A stretch of 6,410 nucleotides of DNA from an uncultured Coprococcus sp. (GTDB lineage Bacteria > Bacillota > Clostridia > Lachnospirales > Lachnospiraceae): positions 1 to 6,410 of the forward strand of contig URJU01000133.1 of NCBI GenBank assembly GCA_900548315.1, read 5' to 3'. Both the position numbers and the translations under genes were made by a program. Positions 1 through 5,434 of this stretch are shown piece by piece. Positions within the stretch are counted from its first letter, which is position 1; each line of letters opens with the position of its first letter. Below the pieces are notes generated by a model. That model worked only from the letters and a program-made list of their open reading frames with translations, was not told where the DNA came from and did not search any database.

Positions 1-2
1 CA

Positions 3-218
3 GGTAAGACAGTACGTCCGCAGATCTACTTCGCAATCGGTATTTCAGGAGCTATCCAGCACGTTGCAGGTATGGAGGATTCTGATCTCATCGTTGCTAT
101 CAACAAGGATGAGGATGCGCCGATCTTCGACGTTGCAGATTATGGTCTGGTAGGAGATCTCAACAAGATCGTTCCAGCTCTTACAGAGGTTATCAAGGCA
201 GAGCTTGCTAATAAGTAA
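3..218 (+). CDS. etfA: Electron transfer flavoprotein alpha subunit, C-terminal part (5' truncated)
   Basis: This is the last 71 codons of the ETF alpha subunit; the start lies beyond the left edge. EtfA pairs with EtfB in the cytoplasm and moves electrons between acyl-CoA dehydrogenases and other carriers. In butyrate-forming Clostridia it usually works with butyryl-CoA dehydrogenase. The visible part is the FAD-binding C-terminal domain. It carries the family signature running from IYFAIGISGAIQH through VAGM and IVAIN, then APIFDVADYGLVGD, and ends with a typical PALTEVIKAEL helix. Full-length family members are about 320-400 residues, so most of the gene is missing. All but one of its nine Ile codons are ATC and none is ATA, unlike the downstream genes, which suggests high expression. 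A strong terminator follows, so etfA is probably the last gene of its operon. Identity is confident; whether the Etf is of the bifurcating type cannot be judged from this fragment. Confidence 0.96.
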   Translation, partial: GKTVRPQIYFAIGISGAIQHVAGMEDSDLIVAINKDEDAPIFDVADYGLVGDLNKIVPALTEVIKAELANK

Positions 219-269
219 TTAACAGCTAGTTTGTCATATATATAATCTTTTAGATTATTATTTACAGAG

Positions 270-308
270 TCCCCCTCTTGGATTTCATATTCAGGAGGGG
301 GAATTTTT
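270..308 (+). terminator. Rho-independent terminator after etfA
   Basis: A C-rich arm (271-281, starting CCCCCTC) pairs with the G-rich arm ending at 301 (GAGGGGG). The stem has about 10-11 pairs with one or two G-T wobbles and a loop of about 9 nt. It is followed by a five-T run at 304-308. This is a textbook intrinsic terminator 52 nt after the etfA stop codon, and it separates the etf operon from the MATE gene. Confidence 0.93.
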
Positions 309-340
309 GTCGTGAAAGTTTGTAAAGAATAGATTACATA

Positions 341-352
341 GTTATCGATAAC
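341..352. promoter_or_regulatory. Perfect 12-bp palindrome, possible operator
   Basis: GTTATCGATAAC is a perfect dyad about 85 nt upstream of the candidate MATE -35 box. A dimeric regulator could bind it, but no regulator gene is adjacent and no family-specific consensus was recognised. An 8-bp palindrome AAACGTTT follows at 354-361. The function is inferred from symmetry alone. Confidence 0.3.
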
Positions 353-424
353 GAAACGTTTTTACATTCTTGGGAATGGAAAAATAGGAATCTGCAATCT
401 CATTACAATCAGAAATTGCGAATC

Positions 425-440
425 CAATACAAGTGTATTG
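425..440. promoter_or_regulatory. Inverted repeat overlapping the -35 box, possible operator
   Basis: CAATACAAGTGTATTG has 7-bp arms (CAATACA / TGTATTG) around a 2-nt centre. Its right end overlaps the candidate -35 hexamer at 438-443. A protein bound here would block RNA polymerase, the usual arrangement for MarR- or TetR-type repressors of drug pumps. The regulator is not in the window, so the role is an inference. Confidence 0.4.
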
Positions 441-466
441 TAAATAATATAAAAATAATGTAGTAT
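438..466 (+). promoter_or_regulatory. Candidate sigma-A promoter for the MATE gene
   Basis: TTGTAA (438-443) and TAGTAT (461-466) are separated by 17 nt, close to the housekeeping consensus TTGACA-17-TATAAT. Transcription would begin near 473, leaving a leader of roughly 118 nt before the start codon at 591. It lies downstream of the etfA terminator and in the expected orientation. Confidence 0.55.
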
Positions 467-505
467 AAACTAGTTTGAATGTAGTAGATAAAGAGAGTAT
501 GCATG

Positions 506-553
506 TGAGGATAAGTGCGTGTGAAGGCAAGTGTATATGAAGATAAGCGCAAA
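506..553 (+). repeat. Three tandem degenerate 16-nt repeats in the MATE leader
   Basis: Three units start at exact 16-nt intervals (506, 522, 538): TGAGGATAAGTGCGTG, TGAAGGCAAGTGTATA and TGAAGATAAGCGCAAA. Eight of 16 columns are identical in all three, and pairwise identity is 10-11 of 16. The period is not a multiple of three, so this is not a protein repeat. The block lies between the candidate promoter and the ribosome binding site of the MATE gene. Its role is unknown, and chance in purine-rich DNA cannot be excluded. Confidence 0.45.
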
Positions 554-575
554 TTACAGGTACAGTAGGACATGC

Positions 576-585
576 AGAGGAGAGG
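576..585 (+). promoter_or_regulatory. Ribosome binding site for the MATE gene
   Basis: AGAGGAGAGG contains an AGGAG core (578-582) 8 nt before the ATG at 591. This selects that ATG over the in-frame upstream starts at 531 (GTG) and 537 (ATG), which have weaker sites and would add a basic segment unlike MATE N-termini. Confidence 0.85.
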
Positions 586-590
586 TACAT

Positions 591-2042
591 ATGAAAGAGA
601 AAGATAACGTTGTAAATAATGTGAAATCGCCTGTTAACAGGAAAATATCTGATAATGAAATGACATCCGCTGGCGAGAACAGAGAGAATAAGATGGGCGT
701 GATGTCAGAGGGAAAGCTTCTGATGTCCATGTCACTGCCTATGATAATATCCATGTTGTTTCAGGCTATGTACAATGTAGTTGACAGTGTGTTTGTATCC
801 AGATTCAGCATGGATGGCCTTACGGCTGTGTCCACAGCATTCCCGATACAGAATCTGATGATAGGTGTTTTCTCAGGACTGGGAGTCGGCTTTAATGCGT
901 TTATATCCAAGGCCCTTGGTGAGAAGAAGTTTGACAGGGCAAATGAGGTTGCCAGACAGGGAATATTTCTTGAGGCGATAGGATATGTGATATTTCTGAT
1001 AATAGGACTGTTTTTTGCAAGAACATTTATGGTGAGCCAGACAGATGATGCGCAGGTTATCCAGTACGGAACGGAATATCTGGAGGTGTGCTGCTGCTGT
1101 GCTTTTGGTATAGCTTTCCAGATGACATTTGAGAGACTCTTGCAGTCTACAGGTCGTACAATGTACAGTATGATAACTCAGATACTTGGTGCGGTCATCA
1201 ATCTTATACTTGATCCTATCATGATATTTGGACTCCTTGGATGTCCTAGGATGGGTGTTAAGGGTGCGGCCATCGCGACAGTATGTGGCCAGTGCATAGC
1301 TGGAACGTTGGCTATGATCTTCAATATCAAGAAGAATCCGGATCTCCATATCACTCTGAGAAAATTCAGACCACATGGGGAGATAATTGGCAAGATACTC
1401 GGCGTTGGCGTGCCATCGGTTATCATGGTTGCAATAGGCTCTGTGATGAATTATTTTTTGAATCTTATACTGTTTTCATTCTCCAAGCTGGCAGTTGCTG
1501 TATTTGGAGCTTACTTCAAGGTTCAGAGTATGGCGTTTATGCCTGTGTTCGGATTAAACAATGGAATGATACCGATAATTTCATACAACTATGGAGCGCA
1601 AAGACCGGACAGAATGAAGAGAACTATGAAGCTGGGAGTTATGGTGGGCTGTTCTATCATGTTGTTCTGTCTTGTTATCATGCAGGTATTCCCTGGACAG
1701 ATACTCAAGATATTTGATGCCACAGATGATATGCTGTCCATGGGAATCCCTGCTGTCAGGATAATGAGCACAGCGTTTATATTTGCGGGATTTTCAGTAA
1801 CCTGTTCGGGAATGTTCCAGGCCGTTGGAAAGGGTGTATACAGTATGATAGTGTCCATGGCGAGACAGCTCTTTGTTATACTTCCTGTAGCATATTTCCT
1901 TTCAAAGGCAATGAACAGTGTGAATGGCGTGTGGACGGCGTTCCCTATTGCAGAAATCTTCAGCGTAATTATATCAACATTTCTTCTTCTAAGAGTTTAT
2001 AAAAAGATAGTAAAACCTTTGGAAAGAGGACAGATAGAGTAA
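591..2042 (+). CDS. MATE-family multidrug/cation efflux transporter
   Basis: This 483-residue membrane transporter belongs to the MATE family (MepA/NorM/DinF relatives), which exports drugs or metabolites in exchange for Na+ or H+. The first ~34 residues are hydrophilic. The core begins with GKLLMSMSLPMIISMLFQ and NVVDSVFVSR (residues ~41-71), typical of TM1 and the first loop. The protein then has about 12 hydrophobic segments in two six-helix halves. Each half carries the expected loop after its third helix: ISKALGEKKFDRANEV in the first and SYNYGAQRPDRMKRTM in the second. LILDPIMIFGLLG and GVKGAAIATV near the middle are also family-typical. Length matches the family (about 440-490). Four consecutive cysteines (167-170) are unusual. 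The gene appears to be a single unit with its own promoter; substrate cannot be predicted. A shorter start at Met35 (693) is possible but lacks an equally good ribosome site. Confidence 0.93.
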   Translation: MKEKDNVVNNVKSPVNRKISDNEMTSAGENRENKMGVMSEGKLLMSMSLPMIISMLFQAMYNVVDSVFVSRFSMDGLTAVSTAFPIQNLMIGVFSGLGVGFNAFISKALGEKKFDRANEVARQGIFLEAIGYVIFLIIGLFFARTFMVSQTDDAQVIQYGTEYLEVCCCCAFGIAFQMTFERLLQSTGRTMYSMITQILGAVINLILDPIMIFGLLGCPRMGVKGAAIATVCGQCIAGTLAMIFNIKKNPDLHITLRKFRPHGEIIGKILGVGVPSVIMVAIGSVMNYFLNLILFSFSKLAVAVFGAYFKVQSMAFMPVFGLNNGMIPIISYNYGAQRPDRMKRTMKLGVMVGCSIMLFCLVIMQVFPGQILKIFDATDDMLSMGIPAVRIMSTAFIFAGFSVTCSGMFQAVGKGVYSMIVSMARQLFVILPVAYFLSKAMNSVNGVWTAFPIAEIFSVIISTFLLLRVYKKIVKPLERGQIE

Positions 2043-2104
2043 AATAAGAGAATGATATACGGAGTGGAAATGCAATAATATAGACATAGCGCGTGGCATT
2101 TGTG

Positions 2105-2134
2105 TTGTGATAGAATACTATATAGTAGTATAGT
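2105..2134 (+). promoter_or_regulatory. Candidate promoter for the cysteine desulfurase-mnmA unit
   Basis: TTGTGA (2105-2110) and TATAGT (2129-2134) are separated by 18 nt. An inverted repeat ATACTA-TATAG-TAGTAT (2115-2131) and a 10-bp palindrome ACTATATAGT (2117-2126) fill the spacer and touch the -10 box, so an operator here is possible. No terminator is visible after the MATE gene, so some read-through into this unit is likely. Confidence 0.45.
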
Positions 2135-2204
2135 TTTCATATGATGAACGCAGTTTTGCATTTGTCGCAAATAGATGGCAGAAAAGAATGGAAAGAGAGC
2201 GGAT

Positions 2205-3386
2205 ATGGGAAAAATGATATATATGGATCATGCGGCAACAACGGCGGTGAGACCTGAAGTGCTCGATGCCATGCTGCCTTACTTTGCAGAAAAATATGGG
2301 AATCCCTCAGGCGTGTATACATTTGCGTCAAAAAATAAGGACGTAATAAATGTGGCAAGGGATATAATTGCCGATTCCCTTGGGGCGAAACCTGAGGAGA
2401 TATACTTCACCGGGGGAGGCTCTGAGTCGGACAACTGGGCTCTTAAGTCCGTTGCTGAAGCCTTCCAGGATAAGGGAAAGCATATAATAACAACTAGGAT
2501 AGAACACCACGCCATTCTTCACACATGCCGGTATCTGGAGAATCTAGGCTTTGAGGTGACATACCTTGACGTGGACGAAAAGGGGCTGGTGAATCCGGAT
2601 AAGCTGAAAGCAGCCATAAGACCAGACACAATATTGATATCTGTTATGGCAGCCAACAATGAGATAGGAACCATAGAGCCAATCAGCAGAATTGGAGCCA
2701 TAGCACATGAACATGAAATTCTGTTTCACACGGATGCAGTTCAGGCGTATGGACAGATTCCGCTTGATGTAAATGCCATGAATATAGATTTGCTTAGCAG
2801 CAGCGGTCATAAGCTTAATGGTCCAAAGGGAATCGGATTTCTGTATATACGGAGTGGAATAAAGCTTGGAAGCTTTATACATGGAGGTCAGCAGGAGCGT
2901 GGGCGTCGTGCTGGAACTGAGAATGTACCGGGAATCGTTGGAATGGGCAAGGCCGCCGAGCTTGCGGTTCTATCTATGGAAGATAGAATGAAACGGGAGA
3001 CAGACATAAGAGATCATATGATTCATAGAATCCTGTCGGAGATACCGTATTCAAGGCTGAATGGACATGAGAAAGACCGACTTCCTAACAATGTGAATGT
3101 GAGTTTCCAGTTTGTTGAAGGAGAGACGATCCTTATCATGCTTGATATGGTGGGAATATGCGCTTCTGCAGGCTCTGCGTGCACATCGGGTTCTGTTGAT
3201 CCATCACATGTACTGACAGCTATTGGTCTTCCAAAGGAGATATCACATGGCGCTGTTAGACTTACACTTGGATATGAGAATACCTTGGACGAGGCAGATG
3301 TTGTGGTAGATAATCTCAAGAGAATTGTGGAAAATCTCAGAAAGATGTCACCTGCATATCAGGATTTTGTCAGTAGAAATAAATAA
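2205..3386 (+). CDS. Cysteine desulfurase (IscS/NifS group I, YrvO-like)
   Basis: This PLP-dependent cytoplasmic enzyme converts L-cysteine to L-alanine and leaves a persulfide on its own cysteine for transfer to sulfur acceptors. It has 393 residues, the usual size. Motifs in order: YMDHAATT (6-13), FTGGGSESDNW, IEHH with the PLP-stacking His at 101, AANNEIGT, FHTDAVQAYGQ, SSSGHKLNGPKGIG with the PLP lysine K203, RRAGTEN, and the loop SAGSACTSG with catalytic C326. The long loop around that Cys marks group I. The start at 2205 is preferred because GGAAAGAG (2190-2197) precedes it. The ATG at 2175 has no ribosome site, and Met at 2214 is a weaker alternative. The next gene is mnmA, as in Bacillus yrvO-mnmA, so its main partner is probably MnmA. 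No iscU, iscR or thiI lies beside it. It is called IscS or NifS in other annotations. Confidence 0.95.
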   Translation: MGKMIYMDHAATTAVRPEVLDAMLPYFAEKYGNPSGVYTFASKNKDVINVARDIIADSLGAKPEEIYFTGGGSESDNWALKSVAEAFQDKGKHIITTRIEHHAILHTCRYLENLGFEVTYLDVDEKGLVNPDKLKAAIRPDTILISVMAANNEIGTIEPISRIGAIAHEHEILFHTDAVQAYGQIPLDVNAMNIDLLSSSGHKLNGPKGIGFLYIRSGIKLGSFIHGGQQERGRRAGTENVPGIVGMGKAAELAVLSMEDRMKRETDIRDHMIHRILSEIPYSRLNGHEKDRLPNNVNVSFQFVEGETILIMLDMVGICASAGSACTSGSVDPSHVLTAIGLPKEISHGAVRLTLGYENTLDEADVVVDNLKRIVENLRKMSPAYQDFVSRNK

Positions 3387-3471
3387 TTTGCAAAATACAT
3401 GCTCTTGAACATAATGCAGGATAAAAGATAGCATTAAAATGAAAATATACTACAGTTATTATTTATTATAA

Positions 3472-3476
3472 AGAGG
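3472..3476 (+). promoter_or_regulatory. Ribosome binding site of mnmA, unusually close to the ATG
   Basis: AGAGG ends only 2 nt before the ATG at 3479, shorter than the usual 5-9 nt. An in-frame TTG at 3485 would be spaced 8 nt. The start could therefore be TTG, which would remove two residues (Met-Lys) and leave every motif intact. Confidence 0.5.
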
Positions 3477-3478
3477 AA

Positions 3479-4570
3479 ATGAAGTTGATTGATACAGATA
3501 AGAAGACAGTATGTGTAGGTATGTCGGGCGGAGTTGATTCGTCGGTTGCCGCACTTTTGCTCAAGAAGCAGGGCTACAATGTAATAGGAGTTACCATGCA
3601 GATATGGCAGGACGAGGACAGGGACGTGGTGAGTGCCCATGCTGGATGCTGCGGGCTGTCAGCAGTTGACGATGCCAGACGTGTGGCGTCGCAGCTCGAT
3701 ATTCCGTATTACGTTATGAACTTCAAGGAAGAATTTAAGAAGTACGTAATAGACTATTTTGTGGACGAGTATAAGCATGGCAGAACCCCGAATCCATGTA
3801 TCGCCTGCAACAGATATGTAAAATGGGAATCGCTGCTCACAAGATGCATGGCGATTGGTGGTGATTATATAGCCACAGGTCATTATGCAAGAATAATCCA
3901 GCTCCCAAACGGCAGATATACTCTCCAGGAGGCCAGGGGAATAGATAAGGATCAGACATATGCACTCTACAATCTCACCCAGGAACAGCTTGCCAGAACT
4001 CTCATGCCAGTTGGAGAATACAGCAAGCCTGAGATCAGAAAGATCGCAGAGGATCACGGACTTATGGTGGCTCACAAGCCGGACAGCCAGGATATATGCT
4101 TTGTGCCAGATGGAGATTACGCCGGTTATCTTGAGAACGAAGCAGGACTTAAGGCGGTTCCGGGAGATTTTGTAGACATACATGGCAATGTGATCGGAAG
4201 ACATAAGGGAATCATACACTACACAATAGGACAGAGAAAAGGACTTGGACTTGCGATGGGACATCCGGTATTTGTGGTGGACATCATACCTGAGACAAAT
4301 CAGGTCGTGATAGGAGAGAACGGAGACGTATTCTCAGAGAGGCTCACATGCAACAGACTGAACTTCATGTCCATAGCGGATCTCACAGAGTCTATGCATG
4401 TCAAGGCGAAGATCAGATATAATCACAAGGGAAGCATGTGCACGATCAGGAAGATAGATGAAGATCTGGTTGAGGCGGTATTTGACGAACCGGTCAGAGC
4501 TGTGACAAAGGGACAGGCTGTAGTGTTCTATGAGGATGACCATGTGCTTGGCGGCGGAAGTATCTGCTGA
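3479..4570 (+). CDS. mnmA: tRNA-specific 2-thiouridylase MnmA
   Basis: MnmA adenylates U34 of tRNA-Lys, -Glu and -Gln with ATP and inserts sulfur to give 2-thiouridine, improving decoding of A/G-ending codons. It has 363 residues, normal for the family. The N-terminal PP-loop is MSGGVDSS (residues 15-22). GCCGLSAVDDARRVA follows. TPNPCIACNRYVKW carries C107 and C110, ATGHYAR and KDQTYALYNL come next, then SQDICF with C207, and a C-terminal beta-rich region from about residue 225 with HYTIGQRKGLGL. By alignment from memory with the E. coli enzyme, C110 and C207 match catalytic C102 and C199. C107 is an additional cysteine where E. coli has Asp. The cysteine desulfurase 92 nt upstream is the likely sulfur donor. 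The gene is also called trmU. The start codon is slightly uncertain (ATG 3479 or TTG 3485). Confidence 0.97.
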   Translation: MKLIDTDKKTVCVGMSGGVDSSVAALLLKKQGYNVIGVTMQIWQDEDRDVVSAHAGCCGLSAVDDARRVASQLDIPYYVMNFKEEFKKYVIDYFVDEYKHGRTPNPCIACNRYVKWESLLTRCMAIGGDYIATGHYARIIQLPNGRYTLQEARGIDKDQTYALYNLTQEQLARTLMPVGEYSKPEIRKIAEDHGLMVAHKPDSQDICFVPDGDYAGYLENEAGLKAVPGDFVDIHGNVIGRHKGIIHYTIGQRKGLGLAMGHPVFVVDIIPETNQVVIGENGDVFSERLTCNRLNFMSIADLTESMHVKAKIRYNHKGSMCTIRKIDEDLVEAVFDEPVRAVTKGQAVVFYEDDHVLGGGSIC

Positions 4571-4600
4571 CAGCGGGTTGCAAGCGGCATCAACTGACAT

Positions 4601-4607
4601 AAGGAGA
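4601..4607 (+). promoter_or_regulatory. Ribosome binding site of the downstream membrane protein
   Basis: AAGGAGA lies 6 nt before the ATG at 4614, a near-ideal site. It decides the start against the in-frame ATG at 4530, which lies inside mnmA and would add 28 residues read from the mnmA 3' end. Confidence 0.85.
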
Positions 4608-4613
4608 CTGCGG

Positions 4614-5279
4614 ATGGATAATACAGGTAGAGAAGTTTTGCGCAAAGATGTCAAGGTGCGCGGATGGATATTATTTGGTATATTTTCAGTGATTTTGGTT
4701 TTTATGATAATCACTATATGCTCTATGATACATAATGGGGATTTTGAATGGAACAGTTTCACGGGCCCATTGCTCTTTCTGACTGTTATTTCAGTTATAT
4801 GCGTATGGGACGGCATTCGGATGATACGCACTCCGGAGAAGTTGCTTAACCGGGAGAATAGAAACCATGGTGGCAGCGTGTATGAAATGGCAGACAAATT
4901 GTACGGCGATATTATCTATGAGGATAAATATATAATGGTTTCTCATGAGGTTATAGCATCAAAGAAAGTAAGATATAACCTTGCATACAGATGGGATGTG
5001 TATCTCATATCATATGTATATAGGAGCCTGAGATATGGAAAATTGGAATATTATTGTCTGCATACCAGAAATCCTGAAAATGAAGTTCTCATTATTCTGA
5101 AAGGCTATATGACGAAAAAAAGAGTAAATGAAGTTCTTGACATGCTCCTTAGTTATTGCCCCAATGCGATATATGGTGATCTGGATGGCGCTGGCGGCGA
5201 GTATCTTAAAAAAATGAGAAAAACAGACATTCATGATATACCACATAGTCCATACTATACAGGCAACAATACACAGTGA
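4614..5279 (+). CDS. Hypothetical two-helix membrane protein with a C-terminal cytosolic domain
   Basis: I do not recognise a named family for this 221-residue protein. A short basic N-terminus leads into a hydrophobic helix at about residues 17-39. An acidic/polar stretch (HNGDFEWN) separates it from a second helix at about 51-68, followed by the positively charged RMIRTPEKLLNREN. This suggests a hairpin with both ends in the cytoplasm. The rest, about 85-221, is soluble, with alternating strands (IIYEDKYIMVSHEVIAS, EYYCLHTRNPENEVLIIL) and then a helix (KKRVNEVLDMLLSYCPNAIYGD). That order resembles PH-like or YcxB-like domains, but this is only a structural impression. It starts 43 nt after mnmA with no terminator between, so it is probably co-transcribed. 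No catalytic motif is visible. A strong ribosome site and the terminator downstream support a real gene. Confidence 0.8.
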   Translation: MDNTGREVLRKDVKVRGWILFGIFSVILVFMIITICSMIHNGDFEWNSFTGPLLFLTVISVICVWDGIRMIRTPEKLLNRENRNHGGSVYEMADKLYGDIIYEDKYIMVSHEVIASKKVRYNLAYRWDVYLISYVYRSLRYGKLEYYCLHTRNPENEVLIILKGYMTKKRVNEVLDMLLSYCPNAIYGDLDGAGGEYLKKMRKTDIHDIPHSPYYTGNNTQ

Positions 5280-5332
5280 GATATGAAACAAATAGAGTAG
5301 TCAGGTGATTGTCAGAATTAAAAATACAACAT

Positions 5333-5383
5333 AAAAAGATGAAACATATAAGCCATAGAATGGTGTATGTGTTCCATCTTTTT
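5333..5383. terminator. Bidirectional Rho-independent terminator between convergent genes
   Basis: An A-rich arm beginning AAAAAGATG (5333-5341) pairs with CATCTTTTT (5375-5383). After one A-C mismatch the stem continues inward through AACATATA (5343-5350) and GCCA (5352-5355) to a 5-nt loop near 5358. T-runs lie on the 3' side of the stem on both strands. It can therefore end the mnmA-side transcript (+) and the PHP gene transcript (-). It is 53 nt after one stop codon and 51 nt from the other. Confidence 0.85.
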
Positions 5384-5409
5384 TATGATTCAAACTTTTT
5401 TATAATTCA

Positions 5410-5421
5410 AAATTCGAATTT
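5410..5421. repeat. Perfect 12-bp AT-rich palindrome
   Basis: AAATTCGAATTT lies between the terminator hairpin and the 3' end of the PHP gene. It might add to RNA folding at the end of the - strand transcript, but it is short and AT-rich and has no clean T-run, so no function is claimed. Confidence 0.35.
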
Positions 5422-5434
5422 GGAAATTTTTATT

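Larger units (their letters stand above)
219..590. other. Intergenic region between etfA and the MATE gene
   Basis: No gene is supported in these 372 nt. In order, the region holds an AT-rich inverted repeat at 242-258 (7-bp arms, 3-nt loop), the etfA terminator, a perfect 12-bp palindrome at 341-352, a weak GCAAT/ATTGC inverted repeat at 394-419, a 16-bp near-perfect palindrome overlapping a candidate -35 box, a candidate promoter, and three degenerate 16-nt repeats in the presumed leader of the MATE gene. An open frame on the - strand at 342-590 lies across these elements and has no recognisable protein. Confidence 0.7.

Noticed and set aside
342..590. 82-codon open frame on the - strand upstream of the MATE gene
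   Set aside because: It runs antisense over the promoter, palindromes and repeats, and its product has no recognisable features; AT-rich DNA gives such frames by chance.
531..590. Longer MATE start (GTG 531 or ATG 537)
   Set aside because: The added residues are basic and not MATE-like, and a much better ribosome site sits just before ATG 591.
873..1376. 167-codon - strand open frame inside the MATE gene
   Set aside because: It is a shadow of the clearly coding + strand frame, with no family-like sequence.
2055..2859. 15-nt exact direct repeat (ATATACGGAGTGGAA) at 2055-2069 and 2845-2859
   Set aside because: One copy lies in conserved desulfurase coding sequence and the other in a spacer. 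There is no flanking structure, so it is most likely coincidence.
3405..3434. Separate promoter for mnmA (TTGAAC, 18 nt, TAGCAT)
   Set aside because: The -10 match is poor and there is no terminator after the desulfurase; co-transcription is simpler.
3659..4264. 201-codon - strand open frame inside mnmA
   Set aside because: mnmA is conserved over this whole stretch; the antisense product shows no motif.
4334..4897. 187-codon - strand open frame across mnmA and the membrane protein gene
   Set aside because: It overlaps two better-supported genes with good ribosome sites on the + strand and shows no domain signature.
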